From positions 924,554-988,553 of the forward strand of contig NZ_AZUQ01000001.1 in the NCBI RefSeq assembly GCF_000527155.1: DNA of 64,000 nucleotides. The letters are read 5' to 3'. Below, in pieces: positions 26,214 through 35,124 of the stretch. The stretch comes from Haloglycomyces albus DSM 45210. GTDB taxonomy: Bacteria > Actinomycetota > Actinomycetes > Mycobacteriales > Micromonosporaceae. The notes under the pieces are model-generated. The model saw only the letters and a list, made by a program, of their open reading frames with translations. It was not told the DNA's origin and did no database searches. How positions within the stretch are numbered: position 1 is the first letter of the stretch; each line of letters starts with the position of its first letter. The position numbers and the translations under genes are program-made.

Positions 26214-26893
26214 GGTTTGACTCCTTCTACCAAGTGGGACAGTACCGAGGCGATCACGCCGCGGCCGTCTTCCGACGGTCCGGTCAGCGCCTCGACGGCG
26301 TGTTCGGGGTGGGGCATGAGGCCGACGACGTTGCCGCCTTCGTTGGTGACACCGGCGATGTCGCGTTCGGAGCCGTTCGGGTTGTCGAGGTAGCGGAAGA
26401 CCACTTGGCCGTTCTCCTCGAGGCGATCCAATACGGCCGGTTCGGCCACGTAGCGTCCTTCGCCGTGTTTGGCGGGGAATACGACTTCCTGACCGGCGTC
26501 GTAGGCCCGGGTCCAGGCCGTTTCGGCGTTGTCCACCCGCAGGCGGGCCGGACGGTTCCGGTAGCGCAGGTGTGCGTTGCGCACCAAGGCCCCCGGTAGC
26601 AGGTGCGATTCGCACAGCACTTGGAAACCGTTGCAGACGCCGAGAACCGGCATCCCCAGGTTGGCGGCCTCACGGACGACGTCCATCACGTCGCTGAATC
26701 GCGAAATCGCTCCGCAACGCAGGTAATCCCCATAGGAGAAGCCGCCGGGGAGGAACACCGCGTTGACCTTGTGCAAGGCGGCGTCGTCGTGCCACAGTCG
26801 TACCGGTTCGGCTCCGGCCAGCGCCACCGCTCGAGCGGCGTCGCGGTCGTCGAGGGAACCGGGAAACGTCACAATTCCGATGCGTGCGCTCAT
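26210..26893 (-). CDS. purQ: phosphoribosylformylglycinamidine synthase subunit I (glutaminase)
   Basis: A 227-residue class I glutamine amidotransferase that feeds ammonia to Pur[15 protein letters not shown] opens the fold, [15 protein letters not shown] is the oxyanion region, Cys87 in [10 protein letters not shown] is the nucleophile, and MPHPEHAVE near the C-terminus carries the catalytic His-Glu. Start and stop each overlap a neighbour by four bases (ATGA with purS, GTGA with purL), so the three subunits are translationally coupled in equal measure. Confidence 0.96.
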   Translation of the reverse strand: MSARIGIVTFPGSLDDRDAARAVALAGAEPVRLWHDDAALHKVNAVFLPGGFSYGDYLRCGAISRFSDVMDVVREAANLGMPVLGVCNGFQVLCESHLLPGALVRNAHLRYRNRPARLRVDNAETAWTRAYDAGQEVVFPAKHGEGRYVAEPAVLDRLEENGQVVFRYLDNPNGSERDIAGVTNEGGNVVGLMPHPEHAVEALTGPSEDGRGVIASVLSHLVEGVKP

Positions 26894-27141
26894 TCGTCGC
26901 CGTCCTCAACCACGACGTTGAAGTTTTCGATCACGGGATTGGCGAGAAGCTCGTCGGCGACCTTCTCAGCCTTCTTTTCAATATCGACGGTACTGTCGTC
27001 GAAGTCCAGCTCGATGCGCTTACCAACACGCACCGAGTTGACTCCTTTGACCCCGAGACGCGGCAATGCGTTCGCCACGGCCTCGCCCTGGGGATCAAGG
27101 ATCTCGGACTTCAGCATTACCTCGACCACAACACGACTCAC
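26890..27141 (-). CDS. purS: phosphoribosylformylglycinamidine synthase subunit PurS
   Basis: An 83-residue PurS, full length, the small bridging subunit of the PurS-PurQ-PurL complex that helps channel ammonia. The characteristic [27 protein letters not shown] and [15 protein letters not shown] segments are clear. It is the first gene of the operon; the promoter should lie in the 320-base gap upstream. Confidence 0.95.
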   Translation of the reverse strand: MSRVVVEVMLKSEILDPQGEAVANALPRLGVKGVNSVRVGKRIELDFDDSTVDIEKKAEKVADELLANPVIENFNVVVEDGDE

Positions 27142-27461
27142 TGATACTCCTTCTGGGTGGGTGAGTGCCCGCTCGGCTTGGTTGGTGGGTGACCGCCCGG
27201 TCCCTCCGTGGCTCAGACGCCGTATCCCGCCTCAGGCGCGTACGGGTCTATGTCAATGGAGTTATTCGGTTGATTTCTCAGAAGGACGTTGCCCCGGCGG
27301 GCTCACGCCTCATCGTCGGTCCACATACCTCTTCGACGCGGGATGTTCCTACGTCGATTCCGAGCCGGTTCGTTTCACCATCGCTTGGATCGTTCAATCC
27401 TCGTTTAGAATAACCGGACCACTCTGTCCGCTCGGCTTCGTTAGCGCTGCTACGCCCTGGG
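27142..27461. promoter_or_regulatory. purSQL upstream region
   Basis: This 320-base gap between purB and purS, both on the minus strand, contains no gene; purC, often found here in actinobacteria, is absent. The sequence GGTGGGTGACCGC at 27184-27196 also borders the dispersed structured repeats at 35.5 and 60.5 kb (minus-strand reading), but no long stem is attached here. No riboswitch is recognised. Confidence 0.4.
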
Positions 27462-28883
27462 TCACAGGATGTCGGTAGGGCGGTACGCAGCGGCTTCAGG
27501 GTGCCGTTCCGCCACCTCGGCGATCCGGTGAACCACCTGATCCACTTGGCGGCCTGCGGCACCGGTGAATTCACCCGGATCGGCGACCAGCTGCTCCAGC
27601 GCCCGACGGTCCAGGGGAAGCCGATCGTCATCGGCCAGACGTTCGACGAGGTCATTGACACGTTGACCTTTTTCACGCATGTCCCGTGCCACAGCGACGG
27701 CGTGTTCCTTGATCGCCTCGTGCGCGTCCTCTCGACCCGCACCCTGTTTGACCGCCTCCATCAGGACTTTCGTCGACGTCAGGAACGGCAGGTAGCGGTC
27801 CAGTTCGGTACCGATCACCGCCGGGTAGGCCCCGAACGAGTCCAGCACGGTCAAGAAGGTCTCGAACATGCCGTCGAGCGCGTAGAAGATATCCGGCAGC
27901 GCCACACGACGCACCACCGAACACGACACGTCCCCCTCGTTCCACTGGTCTCCGGTCAACTCAGCCAGCATCGAGGCGTAACCGCGAATGATGACGGCGA
28001 AACCGTTGATGCGTTCGGACGAGCGGGTGTTCATTTTGTGCGGCATGGCCGACGACCCCACCTGGCCCTTGGCGAAGCCCTCGGTCACCAGCTCCTGCCC
28101 GGCCATCAGCCGGACGGTCAACGCCGCCGACGACGGGCCACCCGACACCTGAACCAAGGTCGAAGCGACCTCGTAGTCAAGGGAACGCGGGTACACCTGA
28201 CCGACCGAGTGCAAGACCCGATCGAAACCGAGATGCTCCGCGACGCGCTGTTCCAATTCGGCCAGCTTGTCCGCGTCGCCGTCGAACAGATCCAACTGGT
28301 CCTGCGCGGTTCCCACCGGTCCTTTAATCCCCCGCAAGGGATACCGCCGCAAAAGATCCTCCACACGCTCCAGCCCGACCAGAAGCTCCTCGGCCCATGA
28401 GGCGAAACGTTTCCCCAATGTGGTCGCCTGAGCGGGAACATTGTGCGAGCGCCCCGACATCACCAGGTCACGATACTGCTCGGCGCGAGCGCCCAAGCGC
28501 ACCTCACTCGACACGATCCGATCGCGAATCAGTTCCAGCGAGCGCCGCACCTGCATCTGCTCGACGTTCTCGGTCAGATCGCGACTGGTCATGCCCTTGT
28601 GGATCTGCTGATGCCCGGCGAGCTCGTTGAACTCCTCAATCCGGGCCTTGACGTCATGCTTCGTAACCCGCTCGCGGCGTGCGACGGAATCCAGATCGAC
28701 ATTGTCGACGACCGCTTCGTAATCCGTCATAACCTGTTCGGGGACGGAAACACCCAGATCGTTCTGCGCGCGGAGCACGGCCAACCACAGCCGACGTTCC
28801 GCAACGATTTTCCCTACCGGGTCCCAGATGTCACGCATTGTGGGAGAAGCGTATCTACTTGCGAGAATATTAGCGGTTACCAC
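27462..28883 (-). CDS. purB: adenylosuccinate lyase
   Basis: A 473-residue fumarase-superfamily lyase acting twice in purine synthesis (SAICAR to AICAR and adenylosuccinate to AMP). The start is placed at GTG 28883, giving the family-typical VTANILASRYASPTMRDIWDP; the open frame extends 34 codons further without support. Motifs are KIVAERRLWLAVLRAQ, the TSRDLTENVEQMQ substrate loop, SGRSHNVPAQATTLGKR with the catalytic histidine, and the signature GSSAMPHKMNTRSSE. Divergent from purD about 200 bases away. Confidence 0.95.
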   Translation of the reverse strand: MVTANILASRYASPTMRDIWDPVGKIVAERRLWLAVLRAQNDLGVSVPEQVMTDYEAVVDNVDLDSVARRERVTKHDVKARIEEFNELAGHQQIHKGMTSRDLTENVEQMQVRRSLELIRDRIVSSEVRLGARAEQYRDLVMSGRSHNVPAQATTLGKRFASWAEELLVGLERVEDLLRRYPLRGIKGPVGTAQDQLDLFDGDADKLAELEQRVAEHLGFDRVLHSVGQVYPRSLDYEVASTLVQVSGGPSSAALTVRLMAGQELVTEGFAKGQVGSSAMPHKMNTRSSERINGFAVIIRGYASMLAELTGDQWNEGDVSCSVVRRVALPDIFYALDGMFETFLTVLDSFGAYPAVIGTELDRYLPFLTSTKVLMEAVKQGAGREDAHEAIKEHAVAVARDMREKGQRVNDLVERLADDDRLPLDRRALEQLVADPGEFTGAAGRQVDQVVHRIAEVAERHPEAAAYRPTDIL

Positions 28884-29088
28884 TCGCCCATTGTCGCAGG
28901 TGGCACGCCATTCCTCGGTAACTCGGCCCGATATGTTGCTCTCGGTCACCCGAAGCCGACTCATCCTATCACTGGATGTATTCACTGGTCACACCTAAAA
29001 ATACGGGTTTACCTCGAATGGCTGTCACACTACGAACCGCCGTTCAGCCGAGCCGCTGACCGTTCGGCACACCACGTAAACTGAACGT

Positions 29089-30309
29089 ATGCGAGTTCTT
29101 CTGATTGGAACGGGCGGACGCGAGCACGCCCTGGCACAAGCGCTGGTGCACGACCCGGCGGTCGAATCGTTGATATGCGCACCGGGCAACCCCGGCATGG
29201 CGTCAATCGCCGAATGCAAGCCCGTCAACTCCAACGACCCCGGCTCAGTAGCCGCGCTCGCCGTCACCACCGGTGCCGACCTGGTCGTCATCGGCCCCGA
29301 GGCACCGCTCGTCGCGGGTGTCGCCGATGCGGTGCGCGCGAAAGGAATCGCCGTATACGGGCCATCGGGCGAAGCCGCTCGCATCGAAGGATCCAAAGCT
29401 TTCGCCAAAGATGTCATGGCGGCCGCCGACGTCCCCACCGCACAATCGCGCGTCTGCTCCTCAGACGCGGAACTCGAAGCGGCCCTGAACGAACTGGGTG
29501 CCCCGTACGTCGTCAAAGACGACGGACTCGCCGGAGGCAAGGGCGTCATCGTCACCGACGAACTCGACGCGGCGCTCGCGCACGGCCGCGAATGCGATCG
29601 AGTCGTGGTCGAAGAGTATCTCGACGGTCCGGAAGTATCGCTGTTCGTCATCAGCGACGGAACGAACGCCGCCCCCCTCCTCCCCGCACAGGACTACAAA
29701 CGCGTCGGCGACGGCGGTGCCGGACCGAACACCGGCGGGATGGGTGCCTACACACCACTGCCGTGGGCTCCGGATACCCTTGCCGACGAGGTCATGGAAA
29801 CCGTCGCACGGCCGACCCTGCGGGAACTCGCTTCACGCGGCACCCCGTTCGTCGGAACGCTCTACTGCGGACTGGCACTGACGTCCAAGGGCGTCAAAGT
29901 AGTGGAATTCAATGCCCGTTTCGGCGACCCCGAAATCCAGGCGATCCTTCCGCTGTTGGAATCACCGCTGGGCGACCTGCTGTACAAAGCCGCGAACGGC
30001 AACCTGGACGAGTCCGAAGCCCTGCAATGGAGCAACGATGCGGCCGTCTGCGTCGTGGTGGCCAACGAAGGCTACCCCGGAGAGGTCGTCAAGGGCCGCC
30101 CTATCGTCGGCACCGACACCGAGGGCGTCGTACACGCCGGGACCGCGACGGACGACGACGGACGGATCCTGGCGACCGGAGGGCGCGTGGTCAACTGCGT
30201 CGCTACCGGAAACGACGTCGCGAGCGCTCGCGACGCGGCGTATCGCGTGGTCGACGCGGTAAAGCTTGAAGGCGGACATTACCGCAACGACATCGCGCAA
30301 GGTATATAG
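29089..30309 (+). CDS. purD: phosphoribosylamine-glycine ligase
   Basis: A 406-residue GAR synthetase, the second step of purine synthesis. The N-domain starts MRVLLIGTGGREHALAQALVHDP. The ATP-grasp region has VKDDGLAGGKGVIV, VVEEYLDGPEVSLF and the GPNTGGMGAYTPLPW loop. VVEFNARFGDPEIQAILPLLESPLGDLL gives the metal-binding Glu and Asn. Length is slightly short for the family (about 420) but complete. It is transcribed away from purB with an AT-richer shared upstream region. Confidence 0.96.
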   Translation: MRVLLIGTGGREHALAQALVHDPAVESLICAPGNPGMASIAECKPVNSNDPGSVAALAVTTGADLVVIGPEAPLVAGVADAVRAKGIAVYGPSGEAARIEGSKAFAKDVMAAADVPTAQSRVCSSDAELEAALNELGAPYVVKDDGLAGGKGVIVTDELDAALAHGRECDRVVVEEYLDGPEVSLFVISDGTNAAPLLPAQDYKRVGDGGAGPNTGGMGAYTPLPWAPDTLADEVMETVARPTLRELASRGTPFVGTLYCGLALTSKGVKVVEFNARFGDPEIQAILPLLESPLGDLLYKAANGNLDESEALQWSNDAAVCVVVANEGYPGEVVKGRPIVGTDTEGVVHAGTATDDDGRILATGGRVVNCVATGNDVASARDAAYRVVDAVKLEGGHYRNDIAQGI

Positions 30310-30482
30310 AATTGCGGCTCTGAAATACGGTCCGGGCGCAGGGACGCACCCGGGCCGATTCCATCTACCCATTGAGGATACGTTCAGCGATCGACCACAA
30401 CCCGGGCGGCTGCATACGCCCGTTATTATGGAGCGGTCCAGAACAATAATTATTGCCCACCGGTTACAGGACAAGGTAACTC

Positions 30483-31211
30483 ATGGCCACCCCGAACGAA
30501 ACCTCCCAGGACACCGCCGGAAGCGAGCGAATCATCCGGTCTCTCAAATCATGGGTCTGGGCGCTGACACCGGCCTACACCATGGGTCTTCTGACGGCAG
30601 CACCGTTCCTCATCGCCGCTGTCAAACGGAAAACGATATGGATGTGGTTGTCCGCCGGACTGTATATCGCTGCGTTCGTTTCCATTTTGATCGGGCTGAG
30701 CCTTCCCGTTTACGGTATTGGAACCATCTATACCAATGCCGGATTCCTCGTCTCGCTGTTCGGAGGTTCCGTCCATACCTTGTGTATTCGCCGTATAGTC
30801 TGGGATCTGCCCAGCAAAACCGACATTGCTCCGCCCCCGAAGAGTGAAAGGCAAAACCTTCAAGACCACCTCAACCACACCAATCAGACCATTGATTCGC
30901 GTGGAGAGCTGCGTACCAAGTTCCGTGACATCGCAATGAACGACCCGATGTACGCCAAACTCACCTTGAAAATCGGTCGCCCCGACCTGGCCGACAGGCC
31001 GGTTGACGACGGCGGTTTGGTGGACGTCAACCACGCCCCCGTCGATGTTTTGGTAACGCTGCCGGGCATCAACGCTGCGGTCGCGCAGCACATCAATGAC
31101 CACGTAGCGGGTGGAAACACCTTTACCGATATCTACGAAATGACCCACCACATCCCCGTCGACACTCAGTACCTCCATATCCTGGACGAATACGCCATCT
31201 TCCTGCCTTAG
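30483..31211 (+). CDS. membrane protein with C-terminal helix-hairpin-helix
   Basis: A 242-residue protein with three to four hydrophobic segments in the first 100 residues (WALTPAYTMGLLTAAPFLIAA and WLSAGLYIAAFVSILIGLSL are clear), a polar linker, and a ComEA-like helix-hairpin-helix at about 175-225 (VDVNHAPVDVLVTLPGINAAVAQHINDHV, IYEMTHHIPVD). Such domains bind DNA or proteins; here it is tethered to the membrane on the cytoplasmic side. No competence genes are nearby. Function is unknown. Confidence 0.75.
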   Translation: MATPNETSQDTAGSERIIRSLKSWVWALTPAYTMGLLTAAPFLIAAVKRKTIWMWLSAGLYIAAFVSILIGLSLPVYGIGTIYTNAGFLVSLFGGSVHTLCIRRIVWDLPSKTDIAPPPKSERQNLQDHLNHTNQTIDSRGELRTKFRDIAMNDPMYAKLTLKIGRPDLADRPVDDGGLVDVNHAPVDVLVTLPGINAAVAQHINDHVAGGNTFTDIYEMTHHIPVDTQYLHILDEYAIFLP

Positions 31212-31328
31212 TCGAATCCATTCATCGGGCGACGTCGACTGTCGATGTGACGGCACAAAAATACGCGCACCGCGACCTCGGCCGAGTGACGCGATACGCG
31301 CAGAGACGGTTGCGGCAATCGATGCCTA

Positions 31329-31748
31329 TTACATCGACATTGTTCCCGCCATGCCGCCCCAGAAAATCATTCCTACGACACACGGCAGTACCAAAGCCAG
31401 AATTCCTGTGGCCAAGCCACCAATGGCCATCCCCTTGTTCGTGGCCTCCCCTTTGTTTGCCTTCGCAAGACCGATCGATCCGAAGATGATGCCCAGAATG
31501 CCGAGCACCCAACCGAAGAACGCGATAAAGGGAATCCATGCGAGAGCAAGGCCGATAACACCACACACCAGACCGGCAGTGCCCAGCCCGTTTTGTGGCA
31601 GTTGCTGTGGCGGTCCATAGGGAGACTGTCCCGGTGCGGGCGCTGGCCCCATCGAATAGCCGGGTTGTTGCTGCTGGTAGGGATCGCCCGGTGTTCCCTG
31701 AGGTCCTTGCGGGCTGGGGCCGGGTGGTCCGGGAGGCATGTTCGTCAT
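31329..31748 (-). CDS. DUF4190 membrane protein with P/Q-rich head
   Basis: A 139-residue protein with a proline/glutamine/glycine-rich head (1-50) and two membrane segments. A DUF4190-type pattern runs between them: GTAGLVCGVIGLALAWIPFIAFFGWVLGILGIIFGSIGLAKANKGEATNKGMAIGGLATGILAL. These small proteins are common in actinobacteria and have no assigned function. It resembles its upstream neighbour at 31805-32371 in layout and in the conserved ANKGxAxNKGMA loop, so the two are tandem paralogues. Confidence 0.82.
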   Translation of the reverse strand: MTNMPPGPPGPSPQGPQGTPGDPYQQQQPGYSMGPAPAPGQSPYGPPQQLPQNGLGTAGLVCGVIGLALAWIPFIAFFGWVLGILGIIFGSIGLAKANKGEATNKGMAIGGLATGILALVLPCVVGMIFWGGMAGTMSM

Positions 31749-31804
31749 TTATTTCCTTACGTTCGTCCGGAGACGTCATCCCCGGAAAGTCGTGAACATC
31801 TACA

Positions 31805-32371
31805 TTATGCTATTGTCGACAAATAGCTCGCACACCCATTATACGCTGCGACATCATCCGGCACAGATCCGTTATTGCCCACATGTTCGACTCCACCCGA
31901 CGCTTGACGACGTGGAATTTTCACGACATTGATCGGCAATAAGCCCCCGATCGGTCCGAACAACAGATTCCAGAAGACGGTCAACGCCACGATCGGAGCC
32001 GCCAAGGCCAATACCCCGGTTATCAGACCGGTCACGGCCATCCCCTTGTTGCTCGCCGCTCCCTTGCTCGCTTTGACGAGACCGACGCTCGACAGCACGA
32101 TCGCCGTCAGCGCCAACAGCCACGCCAGCAAGCTCAGTAGCACCATGGGCACGAGGCCGATCAGCAATCCACCGATCCCACACAGCATGCCCGCCGTCCC
32201 GAGACCGTTCTGCATCGGCCGTTGCGAGCCATAAGGAAACTGCTGTCCCATCGCATGGCCGGAATGCGGCTGTTGCGAGTAACCGGGATACGGTTGCTGT
32301 TGATAGGGAGCTCCACCATACGGCTGTGGCTGCTGGTAAGGCCCCGGTTGTCCGGGTGGCATCTGCGTCAC
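31805..32371 (-). CDS. DUF4190 membrane protein, tandem paralogue
   Basis: A 188-residue protein with a P/Q/Y-rich head (1-55), two to three hydrophobic segments, and the KASKGAASNKGMAVTGLITGVLAL loop shared with the downstream paralogue. The C-terminal 40 residues are polar and lack counterparts in the paralogue. The start is a GTG, or the ATG three codons later; GAGGG precedes both. Function is unknown. The structured RNA candidate at 32.54-32.77 kb lies upstream on the opposite strand. Confidence 0.8.
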   Translation of the reverse strand: MTQMPPGQPGPYQQPQPYGGAPYQQQPYPGYSQQPHSGHAMGQQFPYGSQRPMQNGLGTAGMLCGIGGLLIGLVPMVLLSLLAWLLALTAIVLSSVGLVKASKGAASNKGMAVTGLITGVLALAAPIVALTVFWNLLFGPIGGLLPINVVKIPRRQASGGVEHVGNNGSVPDDVAAYNGCASYLSTIA

Positions 32372-32539
32372 GGGTGCCCTCGTTTCGATAAGGGTTGGTA
32401 TAGGGGATTACGTATCTCTCGTATGCCTCGATCCTACAAACGACCGTCACACCACCGCATAACTCCGTCTAGACGGTTCTGAAAGAATTTCCTGTAACCG
32501 CTTTACTACTAGCGAGTACAGGCGTACAAATGAATTACG

Positions 32540-32726
32540 GAATCCAAGGGACTTCAGTAAGGAAGATGCTTCCAGAAGACCTGAGGGAACCGTACACAGC
32601 CACCGAGAACCCACGTGCGACTAGAGCCGTCGGGAGGCAAGAAGGGCTAAACGCTGCAGAGTTAAGCCCCGATAAAGAGACTCACGCTTGGTAACTCGGC
32701 ACGGATGTGACAGCGAAATATCGCAA
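32540..32726 (+). ncRNA. candidate structured non-coding RNA
   Basis: A gene-free stretch with several local stems in plus orientation. CTTCAG pairs with CTGAGG around an inner GGAAG-ATG-CTTCC hairpin (about 32552-32586). GGGCTAAAC pairs with GTTAAGCCC (32644-32669, one A-A mismatch). CCGAG can pair with CTCGG across the middle, and GCGA-AATA-TCGC lies just before the terminator. A textbook terminator follows directly. Together these suggest a discrete RNA of about 200-250 bases. It does not match tmRNA, SRP RNA, RNase P or the riboswitches I know. It could be a leader for the RDD gene, but the terminator lies about 100 bases before that gene. Confidence 0.5.
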
Positions 32727-32766
32727 ATACGGCCCAATCAGCGGAGCAACGCAGGTTGGGCCGTAT
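32727..32766 (+). terminator. intrinsic terminator of the candidate RNA
   Basis: Perfect 11-bp stem (ATACGGCCCAA / TTGGGCCGTAT) with an 18-base loop, followed by ATTTT. No protein-coding gene precedes it on the plus strand, so it most likely ends a non-coding transcript or attenuates transcription into the RDD gene. Confidence 0.75.
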
Positions 32767-32862
32767 ATTTTGCCTCACCGATCATGATTTCAGGTGCCGT
32801 ATCGCCACACCTGGATTGCCGCTCAGGACACATCGCCGAATCCAGCTGGCAGAATAGAGCCG

Positions 32863-33702
32863 ATGAGTGCGATTGAACCTGGGTGGTACCCCAATCCGTC
32901 CGACCCCACCGAACAACGTTACTGGGACGGCTCCCAATGGGTCGGTAAAGCGGTTGCCATCGGGGAGGAACCGCCCGACACGCCCGAACCGCTTGACCCC
33001 GAACCGGAACCCGACCTCAACGATCATACGCACCCCGATGCGTCCTCCCCCACCATCATCCCCAAAGCCCCCGGCAACTATCCCCCGAAAGACGCCGTGG
33101 AGATCCGATCCATGGGCGCACTCGTCGGGTGGATCGCCCGACGCGATGTCACCCGCATGCTTCAAGGACGCGCTCTCGCTCCGCCCGGTTCCCGTCTCGG
33201 GGCCCGGCTCGTCGACATCGCCTGTGTCGCGTTCCTTTCCCTGGTCGTCAATTTCTATTTCCTGTACCAGCTTTACCAGGAACTACGCCCGAGCATTGAC
33301 CAAGCGATGGCGGGAACCCCGTTCTGGGAAATCGACACTCCCGACGATCCCGGGCTTACTATGACCATCATTCTTCTCACCGTCGGCGTCTGGTTCGCCT
33401 ACGAAGTCCCCACCACTCTGAACAACGGCCAGACACTGGGGAAACGCATTTTCAAGATTAAGGTCGTATCCCTGGCTCCCAATGATCCCGGGTGGGGTCG
33501 CAACATCATTCGGTGGATGTACACGGCTCTGCCGCTCGTCTGCTTCCCCTGGGGAGCGTTCGTGTGGCTGATCGACGGCATTTGGTGCTTGTCCGACCGT
33601 CCCTTCCGGCAGTGCCTGCACGACAAGTCACCGGGCACGATCGTTGTCGACGCCTCCGCGGAGCCCGCCGAGCCGTCGAACCCGACTAAAACCATCGACT
33701 GA
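32863..33702 (+). CDS. DUF2510 and RDD domain membrane protein
   Basis: A 279-residue protein from ATG 32863; the longer frame has no support. The N-terminal DUF2510 motif reads IEPGWYPNPSDPTEQRYWDGSQWVGKAV. A disordered P/D/E-rich linker follows. The C-terminal RDD domain (about 110-260) has GSRLGARLVDIACVAFLSLVV, GQTLGKRIFKIKVVS and a pair of final membrane helices. RDD proteins are small membrane proteins, some with transport roles; this one is uncharacterised. It is monocistronic, just upstream of pat. Confidence 0.83.
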   Translation: MSAIEPGWYPNPSDPTEQRYWDGSQWVGKAVAIGEEPPDTPEPLDPEPEPDLNDHTHPDASSPTIIPKAPGNYPPKDAVEIRSMGALVGWIARRDVTRMLQGRALAPPGSRLGARLVDIACVAFLSLVVNFYFLYQLYQELRPSIDQAMAGTPFWEIDTPDDPGLTMTIILLTVGVWFAYEVPTTLNNGQTLGKRIFKIKVVSLAPNDPGWGRNIIRWMYTALPLVCFPWGAFVWLIDGIWCLSDRPFRQCLHDKSPGTIVVDASAEPAEPSNPTKTID

Positions 33703-33776
33703 CCACACGGGTCGGTCAACCATATTGCCCCGGTTCCGCCGTACAGTAGGTACATCTACTACCACAAGGAGCAACA

Positions 33777-34841
33777 TTGATCAAGCAGACGTCCAGTCCG
33801 CTTCGTGCGGACCTCGATGCCATTCCCGCCTACGTTCCCGGTAAAACGCATCCGGACGCGGTGAAACTCTCCAGCAATGAGATGCCCTTTGGCCCGCTTC
33901 CGGGAATCCAGCAAGCTGTGATGGACGCGAGCGCGAACGTGCACCGCTACCCGGACATGGGTGTCGTCGCGTTGCGTCAGGCCTTGGCCAGGCGTTTGGG
34001 AGTCACCGAAGAACAGGTTGCGACCGGTTCCGGTTCGGTCGGATTGTTGCAGCACCTCTTGCAGGCGATCGCCGAACCGGGCGCTGAGGTTGTGCACGCG
34101 TGGAGATCGTTTGAGGCGTACCCGATTCTGACGGCCGTGGCGGGTGTCAAGAGCGTTCCGGTTCCCAACACCGAGGACCACCGTCACGATCTGCCTGCGA
34201 TGGCTCGAGCGGTCGGACCGAATACCCGAGCGGTGATCGTGTGTAACCCGAACAATCCGACCGGGCAAGTGGCGACGGCTGCCGAGCTGGATGAATTCGT
34301 GGAGGCGATCGACCCGAATACGCTCATCATCTTCGATGAGGCGTATCAGGAGTTTGTGACCAGTAATGACGTACCGGATGCTGTGGAACGCTACAGCGAC
34401 CGCCCGAACGTCGTCGTCGCTCGGACCTTCTCCAAGGCGTGGGGCATGGCGGGCCTGCGTGCGGGTTACATGATCTCGTCTCCTGACGTCGTCAGAACGG
34501 TATCGAAATGCATTCTGCCGTTCTCTGTCAACATGCTGGCTCAGGTAGCGGCCACTGCCGCGCTCGAAGTCGAAGAAACCATGCGGGAACGGGTCGCGGC
34601 GAACGTCGTCGAACGGCAGCGTGTCCTGGCCGCTACACGTGACATCGTGCCCGGAGTGCCGGACACCGAGGCGAACTTCGTGTGGTTGCCGTTGGGGGAC
34701 GCGGCGGCCGATTTCGCCGCGCACTGTACCGCTCAGGGCGTCATCGTCCGTCCGTTCGCCGGAGACGGAGTCCGTGTGACGGTCGGCCTCCCCGAGGAGA
34801 ACGATCTGTTCCTGCGGACTCTGGCGTCGTTTGAGTCTTAA
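33777..34841 (+). CDS. pat: histidinol-phosphate/aromatic aminotransferase, Pat-like
   Basis: A 354-residue fold-type I PLP aminotransferase closely resembling the actinobacterial phenylalanine/aromatic aminotransferase Pat, a HisC relative. Segments include YVPGKTHPDAVKLSSNEMPFGPLPG, VVHAWRSFEAYPI, VCNPNNPTGQV and the PLP-lysine region ARTFSKAWGMAGLRAGY. NFVWLPLGDAAADF is typical of Pat. The start is a TTG with AAGGAG six bases before it. It would make phenylalanine/tyrosine or act on histidinol phosphate; the first is likelier because no his genes are near. Confidence 0.88.
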   Translation: MIKQTSSPLRADLDAIPAYVPGKTHPDAVKLSSNEMPFGPLPGIQQAVMDASANVHRYPDMGVVALRQALARRLGVTEEQVATGSGSVGLLQHLLQAIAEPGAEVVHAWRSFEAYPILTAVAGVKSVPVPNTEDHRHDLPAMARAVGPNTRAVIVCNPNNPTGQVATAAELDEFVEAIDPNTLIIFDEAYQEFVTSNDVPDAVERYSDRPNVVVARTFSKAWGMAGLRAGYMISSPDVVRTVSKCILPFSVNMLAQVAATAALEVEETMRERVAANVVERQRVLAATRDIVPGVPDTEANFVWLPLGDAAADFAAHCTAQGVIVRPFAGDGVRVTVGLPEENDLFLRTLASFES

Positions 34842-34852
34842 ACACCGCTCAT

Positions 34853-34886
34853 CCGTTCAGGGGATCAACACCTGCCCCCTGAACGG
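34853..34886 (+). terminator. hairpin after pat
   Basis: A perfect 11-bp stem (CCGTTCAGGGG / CCCCTGAACGG) with a 12-base loop, 12 bases after the stop codon and without a T-run. Likely terminator. Confidence 0.6.
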
Positions 34887-35124
34887 AATCGTCTATGATA
34901 TTGGTCATATTTCACAGTATTGCGCCGAGGAACCCACTGAGCTGCATTCCTCGGCCACAGTTCATACGCCCGGACGGAAGTCGCAGCACCAATTCGGACT
35001 CACGGCGCGCAGAGCGCGTCATCGAACGAACGACGCGACAACGGAGCCGTCTGCGCTTTCCAATGAACACAATCCCGTTCACTATCCCCGGCTAAACCAA
35101 CTCGCGAGCAGCTAACAGCACACG
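34887..35124. other. intergenic region before repeat locus A
   Basis: About 240 bases with no supported gene, leading into the tandem repeat locus. Confidence 0.3.

Noticed and set aside
26214-26615. Upstream extension of the purL frame
   Set aside because: It runs through purQ out of frame; the GTG at 26213 overlapping the purQ stop gives the family-typical N-terminus.
32540-32766. Group I intron, tmRNA, RNase P RNA or known riboswitch
   Set aside because: Short resemblances (for example to a P7-like segment) do not extend to the required pairings or conserved cores.
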